Shown: in pieces, positions 1 through 13,000 of the stretch
Layout: every line of letters begins with the position of its first letter
How positions within the stretch are numbered: the stretch's first letter is position 1
Assembly (NCBI GenBank): GCA_946406115.1
Contig: OX291551.1
Span: 7,626,001-7,690,000 of the forward strand
Direction of reading: 5' to 3'
DNA from: Apoda limacodes
Taxonomy: Eukaryota; Arthropoda; Insecta; Lepidoptera; Limacodidae
DNA: 64,000 nt
Notes under the pieces: generated by a model
What the model was told of the DNA's origin: nothing
Database searches by the model: none
What the model saw: only the letters and a program-made list of their open reading frames with translations
Made by a program: the position numbers and the translations under genes

Positions 1-257
1 TAGATGGATGGACCGCACATTTACTTACCTACTTAATTAGGTAAAGTGCAGAAAACACTTTCATTAGCTATCAATGACGCAATAGCTTTGATATAGAGTA
101 GTCAAGTAGGCATGTATGTATGTACTTTCCTACACACATTAGGTATTGGTAGGTGCGAAAGTGATACCTACCTGATAATTCAGGAACTCGTTAACCATGT
201 TCATAACCTAGCTTTTGTTAACGGGACTACGGGAGCAGTATCAAACTTATACAAACG

Positions 258-525
258 AAAACGGCTCCAACGATTTTCACGAAATTTAGTATGCAGGGGG
301 TTTAAGGTGCGATAAATCGATCTAGCCAGTTTTCATTTTTAGAAAACTTTTTTTTATCCGTGTTTTCAGGCAAAGATTAAGTGAAAAATATGACACTTCC
401 TGACATCTATTGGCGAGTAGTAATACTATTATTTTTGCCAATTGACAATAGATGGCGTTGTTAAGCAACACTAAGGCTACTTGACAATAGAAGGCGTTGT
501 TAAAAAAAAACGAACAAAGCACGGT
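258..525. repeat. Dispersed repeat, copy 1 of 2
   Basis: CCAACGATTTTCACGAAATT, GCGATAAATCGATCTAGCCA and GACAATAGAAGGCGTTGTTA are shared with 1200-1373. Confidence 0.65.
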
Positions 526-639
526 CTTCTAGGTACTATTTCTTATACCTACAAGTCGATCGCAGCTTTTTTTTTTTGACCCAAAGTCTAAGTTTCAGTT
601 TCCTACATGAATACGGGACCACCATGGTAGTATACCCTA

Positions 640-770
640 TTAAAGAAAAAAGATTTTTTGAAATCCGTCTATATGACGGAGTTATGCCCGAACATACATG
701 ATATATAAAAAGTCGAATTGAGAACCGCCTTTTTTGAAGTCGGTTAAAAGCATCAGATCAGTTTTATGGC
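640..770. repeat. Repeat tail (ATGACGGAGTTATGCCCG type)
   Basis: AAATCCGTCTATATGACGGA and GAAGTCGGTTAAAAG resemble the end of a common lepidopteran interspersed repeat. Recognition is from memory. Confidence 0.35.
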
Positions 771-821
771 ACCCAATTATTGTCACCGAGGTAACGTTCT
801 TTTAGTTATTTTTTTTTCTAC

Positions 822-1135
822 AACAGGCGAGACCACAGGTGACAAGCAGGTTAACGGTCCGCGTGATGCTCAGCGATCACTGCAGACTATGGACGCTTAC
901 AACATTAGGGGCGTCACTTACGCGTTGCACACCTTTTAAAATCAAATAACTTCTTTCTTGAAAATACCCATATTCCTATTGTAGTCCTTTGAGAAAACCT
1001 TGGCTTCAGTAAGCTCATTCCACAACCGACGCGTTAGAAAGCTCCTCTGAAACCGCACTGTATGTGACCATTTAGGTTCTAAGGTGCGAGGATAAATTTC
1101 CTGCCGATGCGATGGTAGAAAATACTCGGGCATAT
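822..1135 (-). mobile_element. Jockey-type LINE 3' end
   Basis: The minus strand encodes the decayed C-terminus of a Jockey-clade reverse transcriptase protein ([31 protein letters not shown]), followed by its 3' UTR. 5'-truncated. Confidence 0.65.
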
Positions 1136-1199
1136 ATCTAATACCTTTAAACCAGCAATTCTTGTATATATATAGATATATAATCGGAATTTAGGAAAC

Positions 1200-1373
1200 G
1201 AATCCAACGATTTTCATGAAATTTTGTATGCAGGGGTTTTCGGGGGCGATAAATCGATCTAACTAGTTTTCATTTTTAGAAAACGTCGTTTTATTTTTAC
1301 CGACACAGCAACACTTAAGCTACTCGACAATAGATAGCGTTGTTAAAAAAACAAACGAGCAAAGCTCGGTCCC
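1200..1373. repeat. Dispersed repeat, copy 2 of 2
   Basis: CCAACGATTTTCATGAAATT, GCGATAAATCGATCTAACTA and GACAATAGATAGCGTTGTTA, about 940 bases downstream of copy 1, with a LINE fragment between. Confidence 0.65.
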
Positions 1374-1380
1374 CAGGATT

Positions 1381-2649
1381 TGTTTATCTTACACCCATCG
1401 TGCGATCCTGCTCATGTTGAACTCAAATATTCTATATTACTATTCGTGTTCCCAAAAATCATAAAGATCTTAGCAATGGTACTCAATCTATCGTCGAACA
1501 AACATACAAAGTCACTAATGCTTCAGCATCTCTTCGCTTGCATAATGCGCATGTCTAATTTGTCAGCGCATAAGGGAGTCAGGAAGTCTCGAGTACGCCA
1601 GATTCAGCAATTCTAGAGAAAAATGTATGAAAGTAGTGCTCTCGAGACCTGTGAATGAAATTGCTAACTCTCGAATTCCCGAATCTGTAGCTCTCAACAC
1701 CGTTTGTGATAAGCTCCCAGGTACTACCTACTACAAAAAGAAATTTAAACGATTTTTGATATGGTTCTCATTGTTTGATAACTGAGGTAATAAGTAATAA
1801 TTAATTGCCAATATGATAAAAGATATGCATTTAGTTGCAAGTTATCAACACGTGCGTCTGGCAAAAAGTAGTCCTAACTTATCTGATCGACGTGAATGAA
1901 TACGTGAAAATAAAAGTGGCGTTTTGTTGACCGACATTATGCATATTATGCGGTAATCCGACCAATCCGAACAATGAGCTAAGATTTGTACAGTGTGTCG
2001 CACAAAATTTAAGTCATTTTAACTTGGCCGGATTATGACATTAAACGCATTGAAGCAGTATACAGAACGCACCTAAACTCACGAGGACACGAATATCTTT
2101 TAGAAAGCCCATGATCATTGTTAAATGATCGATGTTATAATCTAAGAGTTCGTAAATAATACAAGTATTGCCAACAACAATAATTTATTTACCCACACAT
2201 ATAGTATCGAAAAGAATTTGGAAGCTAGCACAGCACTTTATATTCTTATCTCATCAACATTCTTATCTAACAACAATTCAAAATAGAAGTCAATTTATTC
2301 AATACACAATAATAGGTAGATATCTATCAATAGGTAAATAAGATAATTATCATAATCGTCTCCTATTTTTTAACGGTAAGGTATAATACTTATTTTTTAA
2401 CGGTAAGGTATGTAGATACACAATACTTTGACGACATCTTTTTCCTTTCGTTATCATACTTTTTTCTCATTGGCACTGAGCCTATTCCAACGAGCAACGA
2501 GCTATGTAACGTCTGTCAGGAGTGTTAGATAGCAAGTGGTCAGTGCCGAGAGTCACAGCAGAAGTTCCTGTTCATATTCAAGGCAACTTTCCAATTCACT
2601 TTTACTCTCTGACGAGTGATTATAAGTCGGTATGAGATGATAAGTTAAT
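1381..2649. other. Unassigned intergenic DNA
   Basis: AT-rich with no coherent coding signal. A 20-base block (TATTTTTTAACGGTAAGGTA) is repeated near 2365-2411. Confidence 0.5.
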
Positions 2650-2862
2650 TTTCTAACCGTTTCGGAACGGCGGATCGATTCCGTAAAATGACAGCTAACA
2701 ATTCTCGTTTGAAATCCATAGAAATAAGATATACATTGCGCATTTGAAATGACGCATGAAATTCAACGATTGTCGCGAAACCGCAATGTATATCTTATTT
2801 CTTTCGAAAAGGTTAGCAATCTTTTTACGGAATCGACCCGCTGGAGTGTGACGGTTAATTTT
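2650..2862. repeat. Foldback element
   Basis: A 20-base perfect inverted pair (GAAATAAGATATACATTGCG at 2721-2740; its complement at 2782-2801) lies inside a second pair (CGGATCGATTCCGTAAAA at 2671-2688 against about 2822-2839, one mismatch). Confidence 0.68.
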
Positions 2863-5754
2863 TACACTAAAAGAAATAATTTCTAACCATATCCATGGGG
2901 GTGTAAATAATTTAACTGTCAAGTTGGAAAATTACCCTGAGCCTGGCGTTCCAAAACCATTTTTTCAACTTCCATACGTTGCGTTTTGGAGCGTAGCCTT
3001 GAGATCGTTTCGATTAAGAAAAATCTAAAATATTTCTAATGAAAATAAATAGGCAACTGATACCTGCAGACAATACATATTTTACATAAAACCCGATAAC
3101 CCAGTGTTCATCTCTTGTACCTACATCTACTCGTAATAATCGAGCTAATTTAATTAGTACAGTGACTGTAGTTTAATGAAAAGTACTGTTGTACGGTGGT
3201 AGTAAAAAGTTTAATCAGTGCTTTACATACGCTGATCAAACTCAAAAACACCGACCGTAACCTCCTACATATTGAGTCATCATCTTAAATACTTTTTTTC
3301 TATAACCACAATTCTAACAGTAATAAATAATGAGATTCAATTAAAAAAATTAAATAAAACGTAATCATTACATATCTAGGTATGACTTATACTAATTATC
3401 AACATTACAAGGTGCTACCTACTACTGTTAATTAAGCCAGTTACATTAGTCAAAATAGTTATTGCTATCAAAAAATAAATTAATGTCTGTATTGAAACAA
3501 CGATTGTCGGGTGTTGCGGTATACGTTGGAAACTTTTATTGTATAATTTAGTACCTACCTCTCTCTACCTACTACATTTTACAGAGTAGTTGGTACATAA
3601 TTATTTTTTGCGTGCATCTGAACACTAAAAACTGTAAAGCAGGCGACTGTATAGAGTACATTAGCCATAATAGTTATTTCCAAAAAGGTAAGCGACAGAT
3701 ATTAAGAACGTCAAATGGCGTTAACCCATCGTGGGTTTGTAACCCAACGGTACAGGGTGGACTATAAATATCTTAACATTTGAATAGGCACTGCTTAAGT
3801 GTGGACGAGGGAAAAAAGGGGGGTTACTATTGCAAGAGTGGCACTTAGGGCTTAGGGTTTTAGTGTCATAGAGTTTTAGTACCGAATCACATTTGGATAA
3901 TGTCGTATTTACAACATAAAATCCTGTTTAGCAAACTTTCAACAGTTTTCAAATATCTAATATGGCTTTTATTTTTTTTAATAAGGTTTTATGTCCACCC
4001 TATATATTCTGTCCGTATGAATAGGTGGTGACTAGTGAACATATCCGGTTTCATCGGGAATATAAATAGATTTATGAACTTTCACAAATCCTACCGGGAA
4101 TCGATCTCCCTTCGACAGGGCAAGCATCACTTTCTTATAATTTTGGTCGTCAACAGCCCCTCGTTATATTATTTTTCCGCACATTTAAATATTTATGCAA
4201 TATCAAAGTCAACAGCAAGTACATTAACACAGTCAATTAAAGTCTTAAATAATGGATGTGTTACTTATTTTTCTTTTTGGTAAGTATCCAATTTTGTCAA
4301 TGCAAAGAGTAGGACTGGACTTTTCCGCAGAGTTCTTTATGAGCATCATTTCAAGTTCATCAAAGAAATAGAAACTATATTTATAAATATTTTTAATACT
4401 TTTATACAAGGTAATCTGGCTGGCGTTTGTGTTCGTACTATTTCCAGGGGCCGCTGATCTGACACAAGCGTTATTAATATCAAGTTTGTTTACTGGTAAC
4501 ATTTCATGAACATGAGAGATATAACATCCGCTCTAAATTTAGTTTAATAATAACTGTCAGGCGTTAGGAAGCCGCATAAAAGCGAAGCGTATTTACTGCA
4601 CGGACAGCTTTTAATAAGGTCACGACCATTATCTAGGCTTCGTGTAGGGTATACATATATAACTATTTTTCATGAAAATTATATAAGATTCTTTCCCCCG
4701 CCCAAATCTTGACCACTTTTTTTAGTTAAAAAAAAAAACTGGCAAAAGGCGTTATATTATCCTGTTCCTGGTTTTTCATTTACTACTGACTTTAAAGATT
4801 GCAATTCACGATTTATAGGACATAGATAAAGCCACTGTAGCCCAGATACGAGATGCCCAGAGCATATGAAGTATTCAGAACCAGTGTTGCGGCTACCAGG
4901 CTCACCACCTGTCATGTAGGACTAAAATAGATGGTAAAACAAGGCTGTCCCTAACATTATGACGTGGTCGTGTTTGAAGATATATATTAGACATAACAAT
5001 AACGAAAAAATAGATAGTGAATGCCGATTTCCTAATTACACTTAATTAAACTATTAGCTAGTAGTTTTAAAATCTATGAATATATTAGCTTATACCGATG
5101 AAGACAAGTATTTGTTTCTTATTATATGTTAATGTTATATGTGGTGTAATTAAATTAACTTAATTGTCAATACGGTGCTGATAGTTTGAAAAGAGTATTA
5201 TAATGGTATAGTCAATAACTTCCTAACAAAGTTAAATTTTTTTTAGCTTCAGATTGTATATTAATTTGATTTTAATAACATTGATCTGTCTAAACCTATT
5301 ATTTCTAAAGTATTGCAAATTATATTTAATTACAACATATATAACTACTATATTTACAGGTATGGTATATAGCAGCGATTTAACATACACATCCAACAAT
5401 ATATTTCTATCTATATTATATAAAGTTTTATGTATTTTGAAACATAGCACAACTTAGCTAAATACTAGTAATATTATATGGAACAACCATTGACATTAAA
5501 ATTGCTTAAGTGAAATAATTACCCCAAAGAGGAATGTAGGTATATATCTGAAATATAATTAATTAATAAATATAAATAAAAATATAAAAATTAATTTTAT
5601 ATTTTTTATAATTTTTTTCTAATAAAAATTAAATAATAATAAACAATACTAATTAAAAAACGTAAAACGTGTTACAGAAAATTGTGGTTTATTTATATTC
5701 TATTGAAATTATTTTATAACGATGAAACTAGAAAAGTTTAAGAGATTACGATAC
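2863..5754. other. Unassigned AT-rich intergenic DNA
   Basis: Short frames only, none with family features. Very AT-rich at 5500-5660. A small palindromic stretch of AACCCATCGTGGGTTTGT is near 3724. Confidence 0.5.
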
Positions 5755-5986
5755 GCGACGTCTCGTAGCGTGTTTCATCCTAAATTCTTAAAATATTTTC
5801 ACTAACTTGAAATATTATTTGAGACCATTTGTATGGAAAACTAGAATATATAACTGTTCAACTTGGTTGTTTAACAGTTAAAGTAGGGTTGCATATTAAT
5901 TCCTATATACAGAACATTTCCTTAACATATCAAAAATAGGATGAAACTTCGTTTGTATGAAGAACACTACGAGACGCCGCGAATGT
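5755..5986. repeat. Foldback element
   Basis: Left GCGACGTCTCGTAGCGTG then TTTCATCCTA; right, read inward, GCGGCGTCTCGTAGTGTT then TTTCATCCTA. The arms are interrupted by an indel. Confidence 0.55.
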
Positions 5987-6195
5987 TATTTGACTATATA
6001 ATTTGTAAAAGAAACGGGCCATTAGGTTAGGGTTTGGTAGTCTGTCCACTATATAAAGTAGATTGAAAATTGGAGCACCTAAATAGAAGCTGTAAAATTT
6101 CATTAGAACCTACTACCTAACTACCTACTAAGTCGTCTTTTTGATAGAATTAAAAGGACGACATAGTACGGCCGGACAACGAGATTGAAAGAACT

Positions 6196-6237
6196 ATAAG
6201 GGTTCAATTCATACGTATAGCTACTGAACCCTTATAT
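6196..6237. repeat. Short perfect hairpin
   Basis: TATAAGGGTTCA and its exact complement TGAACCCTTATA around an 18-base loop. A second small hairpin (GTCGTCTTTTT against AAAAGGACGAC) lies at about 6132-6162. Confidence 0.6.
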
Positions 6238-6359
6238 GAGTGTTGAATACACATATAGCAAATACAAAACAATACGAATATTTGTATTGGCATAAAAACA
6301 CCTTAAAAGTAGTTTCTTAGAAATGTAAAATGACATGTTTTTTACAACAATTGTAGGTA

Positions 6360-7384
6360 CATAATTAAGAGCACTGTCCCAGTCGGAGGCTATGAGGCTA
6401 TGAGGCTATGAGCACATACTTAATACAAACTCAGTTTGAAATTCTTATAAATAAAATTTAAGTACTGTTCCGTAAATATATATATATGTCTACCCAAAAC
6501 AATATAAAGGTTATAATTAAATTAACTAACAATACAATGTTGTAAAAGGCGCATATAGCAGCTTGCCAACACCGCCATGAGATATTATTTATTTCCACTT
6601 CGTACAAAGATTGTTACAAAAATATACAACATAAAAATTGTAACACCTGTTATAACCTATATCTTATGTTGTTCCTAAAATACATCTGTTAATTGTATTT
6701 GGTATTTCTGCTAAAAGTGGCCACACAAATATGTTCCAGAAATAGTACAAAAAGTTGTAAATACAGCTTACGACTAGTTTTATGACTTCTATGTAGTACA
6801 TTTTTGAAATATGCTTTGTGCAAAGCGGAATTCAATATTATCCAATGGCGGCGCGAGTTGGCTGCTATAGGGCTCTTAACATAATAATATATAAGTTTAA
6901 ATACCACAGTACGAGCTAATTTTGACGGGACGATAGAGTAGCATAGGAGCCAAAATATATTTAACAGTCTAAGTAAGGTCTCGTTGATAAGTCCAGTCCC
7001 AAATTAAAGAACAGTTTTATTTAAAGCATTGTGTAGGTAATCTTGTGTATGAGTTACATACAAATAAGTTTGTACTTCTTTAGTATTGTACCAGATTTAC
7101 TCAAACCGTTTATAAATCTAAAGAATTCAGTTTGTTGTAAATATCTAATTAATAACACAATCTTACAATATCTAGCTTATTTCGCTATCATTAATGAATA
7201 TCATCCTGGTGCAACGGCATCTTAGGTGGACTTTCGTATATCATACCACAAGAGCATCCAGGATCAAGCCGCAATCAGAACACCATATAGTCTTTTTGTT
7301 GTTTTCATTTTGACACCTAATTTTCTGAATTTTTGGACTTTTCGTTTTATTTGACATCTAAGAAAGTAGTTCATAGATAAATAC
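6360..7384. other. Unassigned intergenic DNA with a short tandem repeat
   Basis: GAGGCTAT is repeated three times at about 6386-6411. Otherwise AT-rich and without a gene signal. Confidence 0.5.
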
Positions 7385-7750
7385 AAAAACAACAGTGGCA
7401 CTCGGGGCCTGCCGCGGTAAAGGTACTGCATAGCATTTTTTTATCGACTTATGCAATTATAATTATTTATGTATTTTTTATTTATGCAGTATTTTTTTTC
7501 TTTGATATTAATTCAAGTTTTCTTTGATATTAATTCAAGTTACACTTTTTGAGCGTGGTGATAAGAAAATATTTTTTTTTCTTTTATTGAATAAATGTTA
7601 ATATCGTTTAAAAAATTTTCGTTGGCGGCAGCGGGGCGGGCGCAACAAAGTTGTACGCAGGTGCTCTCGACGAGGCGCTGCGGCCGACTGATGGAAGGCG
7701 AGAGCCGCGTAATGGCCGCCCAACGCGACGTTATTTATGAAATGTAATTT
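7385..7750. repeat. Repeat-like stretch with a GC-rich patch
   Basis: Includes GGGGCCTGCCGCGGTAAAGG, a direct duplication of TTTCTTTGATATTAATTCAA (about 7497-7540) and a GC-rich patch at 7620-7735. Probably remnants of a dispersed element; no intact frame. Confidence 0.4.
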
Positions 7751-7819
7751 TGCTACAAAATAACACTCTTTCGCAATAAAATAGAACCATAATCGTCTAA
7801 AGTATTTATTATGGAACAC

Positions 7820-10031
7820 GTAGACGAAATTTCATTGAAAAAAGTTAAATAACTAGCAAATTAAACTGTTTTCCCCGTAGACTCTCTAAAAATGAAGATT
7901 TAGAGGAAACTTTGCGATTTTATTGTATGGAGTCAAGTTTATTCAATCGTGTTTCGTCTCTTATAAACTACTAATAAAACTTCTAAACTTACGATTGTCA
8001 TCAAAACAATATATATTGAATTTTTTTTCGCCTTAAAATTAATTTTCCGTACAGTCAAGTTTGCCGTTGTTAGGTTTTTTCGTTACGAAATTTCTTGATT
8101 CGGTCGCCGCGCTCAGAGCTCGCGATCAAAGCTATGCAATAGCCTAAAAAATAAATACTGTCATGACATTTATACCCGAAGGAATGTCAGAGATATTAAA
8201 AGTACCGGCAAACTTTTCTTATTTTATGTATTGTGGTGATTTAACACAGAAAATCAAATAACGAGGGTTTTTTTATAACAAAGGTAATAATCGAAAACAT
8301 ATATTTGAATATTATTTTATTATTAGTTAAGTATTTGCTTCAAAATTGTAGATGCCAAACAAAACAACAATTCTAATAGAAAAGTAGATGTCAAAATAAA
8401 AGAAGAAAATCAACAAGAAAGACCATATGGCAGCTATATTGTAACTTGAATCCAGTCCCTTATCGTGGTATGATATATCTGGTCCATGGAAGAGACAGCT
8501 GCAACACGGAGTTGATAAGTAATGCTAGCGCAATAAGCCAGATGATATTAATTAGGTACTGGCAACAAACTTAACTCCTAAGATATAAGGAAAGTTTCAG
8601 TACAAAACAATAGAAATACAAACGTACATATGTGTAAATCGCAAACAACATTAAACAAACATGTGAATATGTATATATGAATTAATAAAATAAAAAAAAA
8701 ACGCTTCAATGGAATCTGCTTTTAATGTGGGACTGGACTTTTGAACGTGACTGTAACTGTACCTACGTGAACTAAGCGACATTTTCTAACACAAAAATAC
8801 TGTTATACTTATTTGGATATTATAAGGTCGAAGGTAACTACATTGCACTTTATATAATGACATTTTATTCTATTAAAGTGCCTAATTTCATTTTTATCGA
8901 GTCATTGGATCAAATTGTAACCATTATTAAATAGATTATAGAAATAGACAGGTAATAAAATATTTTAATATAAATTGCGATTTAAACATAATTTGTCCGT
9001 ACTACTGGTAGATATTTTTACATTTTGTATCATGTTATTACATTAATCACAATCTAATAATTTTAAATAATAATTTTTATTCATTAATGTTCATGCTTGA
9101 GTTTGGTATAAATATGTTAATAAAATTGTTTACTTAACATACTAATATTAAGATTTTTTTAAACTAAATTTGACTGAAGCTAAAATATCATCAATCAATA
9201 CCTGTTTTAGAATGAAACTGAAAGTCAATTTCGATGGAAATCGAAATCGACGTTGCGAATTGACTCAGTGGACAGTGGCATCCCCTTACATGTGAATTTG
9301 TCCACGGTAGAGGAATATACTTAACTTGTCTATCTACTATTTCATTTTAATTTGGTATGGGTGACAGAAATCACCTTTAATTTTTTTTTTTTTTTTTTAC
9401 GTTAGAAGTAACGCACTGTACACAACAAACAGCAAGCATTTATATTAACTTACCGAATTCATTGTGTGTAACACAACTTTCTTTAGTTTATTTTTTTTAG
9501 GTTTTAGCCAGACCTAAAAGATAAACAGTGCTACTTTATAGAACGAGTTCTACACAGATACTTCAAAAAAGCTCCATATTTTTGTAAAATCGTCAAAAAA
9601 TTGTAACTACGACTAGATTACGCTTTCTATAGATTCACAATCCTCAACCTTGATTATACAAAACAAAAAACAATTAAACAGTTTTTACTAAGAAGCTAAA
9701 TCACATGAAATAACAAGATTCTACACACTAATTTTAGGTACATCGTGACGAATTACATTCATAAATCTTTTGCGACAGGAAAAGACAATTTAATTTGTCT
9801 TAAATCGATTAGACAATTCAAAATATTAGTAACAAGAAGAAAAAGTAGGGTCCTTTCTTTATCGTCCAATTTTCTATAAGTTTTTTTCGCAAATACAAGC
9901 TTAATGTATATACACAAATATTTTACACAATATAAATGATAGATATTTTAGGAATATTACTAGATTTTAGAACCACACGCGGTATTACAATCTATATTCC
10001 CGCAACCTAATAGGAATAATGTAATAGGAAA
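7820..10031. other. 3' flank of rdgB
   Basis: AT-rich DNA downstream of the minus-strand rdgB stop. The part next to 10032 should be its 3' UTR; the poly(A) site could not be fixed among several possible signals. No other gene seen. Confidence 0.5.
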
Positions 10032-13000
10032 TTAACGTCGGCCACGAGAACCAGACGGAACACTTACTGGAGCTAGAAGCCGTCGAGGCACCAACAAACG
10101 AGCGTTACCTCTAGCCGGTCTCACTGCCCCAGGTTGCTTCAGATCTGCTAAGTGGGATGCATACCCATCACATAGAGTAGTAGCCATGCTACAATATTTT
10201 TTGCTGATACGTCCTATAGCATATATATTCTTCGGGGTTAACCCACAGTTATTATATACATTTATATCTTTTCCAGAACCATAAGCAGCATACAGAATAA
10301 TTCCATGCTCATTAATAAGGCTATTTAAATGAGCGGCTTTATGGCCTAGAGGATCTGTTGATAATCCATCCAGGAAGAATACTAATCCATGGGGGAAATT
10401 ATGCTCGGCAAGCCAGGACACAACTTTCCTTTGCTGCATGTCAGGCCTAGCAGTTATATAGAGTATGAGATACCCTAAGTCTTGCCAAAAGCGAACGACA
10501 TCGACTGCACCTGCTCTTACTTTAGGATCACGACCTGATACCGAAACGCTTGCAGTAAATGAACCATCAATACTAAAGACGACGCATTCAGTTTGCGGAG
10601 GAACAACAGCGAGATGAAAGCTACAGCTTGTATGGTCTCCTCTCACAACCAGTCTCAGTGGGTATATGCCACAGCCAACACTTTGTCGTTCAGTCAATGT
10701 ATATGAAATTCTCCCAGTCTTGTCTGTAACAACGGTAGATAACAAATTCCATTCGCCTGCCGGGGGATCCTTCATTATGTGGATGTCAACTTTCTCACCT
10801 GTCAGAGTAATTAGATCTAAAGGACCATACATAAATCGGGCTACGAAAGTTTGTGGACAACCTTCCTTAACAATTACGTCATTAGCTCTGTGATTGGCTG
10901 AAACATTTTTCAATTTTACGGATGTTCTTTTTCTCATCCACTTTTCTGTGTCTTGTCCTGGATTGATAACACATTCTTTATCATCTGAATGACCATATAG
11001 AGCTAAATCGAAATGGCCAACTTGGCGTAGTATGAAAGCTATTACATCAGAACTTTCCCAGTAGCTAGCATGGAACAAATGTGGTAACGCATTAGTAGGA
11101 AAGTTTGTCAAACCTTCGGGACAATATAGAGCATAATCTATGCGTTTAGAGCCCCACCACTTTTGTTGCAAAGCATTCATAGTAATTAAAGGGATATTAT
11201 CAACTAATCCACTAACAGTACTTTGTACTGAAACTTCAGACAATCTTCTTAAAATTGGCGTGGGTGGCATTTGTAAATGATCACCGAACAATTGTGGATG
11301 ACTCTGTATCAATTCGATTAAATGATATGGTTGGCCATTACCTAAAGGATATTTAGCGTATCGAGCAATATTTATTGGAGGTAAATTTGTGAATCTGGCT
11401 GATAGTAAAGGTTCCAATCTGGAAGCAACTGGATCAGTGGGATGAAATAAATTGTAGACTTGTTGTACAGGTGGCTTTGTGATGTCACGTGATTTATCAT
11501 CTGCTATTCTTCTTGAAGCTAAAATAAGCGACAATGGACTCCCAAATGTGAAGAATTCATTTACTTCAAATTCAAATTTTATTTGATTGTCGCTCGTCGA
11601 AGAAGAACGTCGTCTTGGTGTGGGGGCTTGTAAGTGAGATTTGTTTAAATAGTGTTCGGTAGGGTCATTTGGGATCATTATTTCAGTGTCTAAAATACTA
11701 TTTTCACTGTCATGGCGTGACTGGTATTGTAAAGTACGACAAAGGGCATCATAAGCAATAACGGAACCCATGCTGTCAGCAACTATACATACTTGGCCAT
11801 TAAAACCTTTTCCTTCGTCAGATTTAACAAATTCATTATAAACAGCATTGGCTGTATTTATAGTTTTAGTTATAGATTCACTGTAATCTGGAGATGATGT
11901 AGCAATCAATGGTATGGCACCAATTGGTACTAGGTCATTAGTGAGGGGAGGTGTTTCAACTGTAGATGGTGAACAATCAAAGCTGTATGGACTTAATGTT
12001 GAAAGAACTCCCAGAGCATCTGTGCAAATAGATGGGCAAGAAACTAATTTTATTGTTATATGTCCTACTAGAGTGGGATAATGTTGACGCATTACTGATT
12101 CAAAAGCGCCTTTAAATGTAGTCACATCTGATTTCTTGGCTGTCATATCAACATTGGCATCAAGAACACTTCCAGCATGGAATACAAGTAAAAGCACTGT
12201 AGTAGGGCACGAACTATGAACAGGTGTATCAGGACAACCGTCTACACTTTGACGACTTTGTAAAGTAACCATTCTTCGTGAACCTCTTTCTGAAGTCACT
12301 CTTTTTAGGAATAATGGATTGAATATACTATCTTCTTGGTTCTGATCTCCTTGAGAAGGAGATATATCGATATCAGCTTCGTCAAGAGAACACATTGAAG
12401 ACCATTTATTAAAACTTGATTCACAGTCATAAAATTCGTCTTCTGATCCTGTTTCAGTCTCTGATTCTCTTACTAAGGTTTCCATACGCCAATTTGCTGC
12501 CTGGGCTTGCAAACTTTTAATGGATCCAGAGGATGTTGACCTAAGATTTGATTTAGAAGAAGTCTTGTGAATTGATGGAGGAGTACCTTCGGGGGTTAAA
12601 TGTTTTTGCATTCTCTTTTCTTTATTAATCCTTTTAGTAACTACTGGAGTTGTCATATCTTCATTTTTCTCAAGGCTACTCATTGTAGCCGCAAGTGATT
12701 TAGAATTATCTTCAGAACCATCTTGTTCATCATTAGTTTCACCTGCCATCTTCTTTTGCAATGCTAACTGGGTTTGCCTTTCTATTTCCCGTATATCTTC
12801 CATTGTCAAACCATACCATTCATCTTGCCATGCCCATGCCTGCCTGTGAGCTCTTACCATAGTTTTTCTTAATGCAACATCATGAATAAATTTTTCTAAT
12901 TTAGTCTGCATGCCCCAATAACGAAATTCCACTCTGCAAAGTTTGTAGGCACACATGAGTGATTTACCATTTGGCAGAGGTTGCGGTTTTCCTTGTACTT

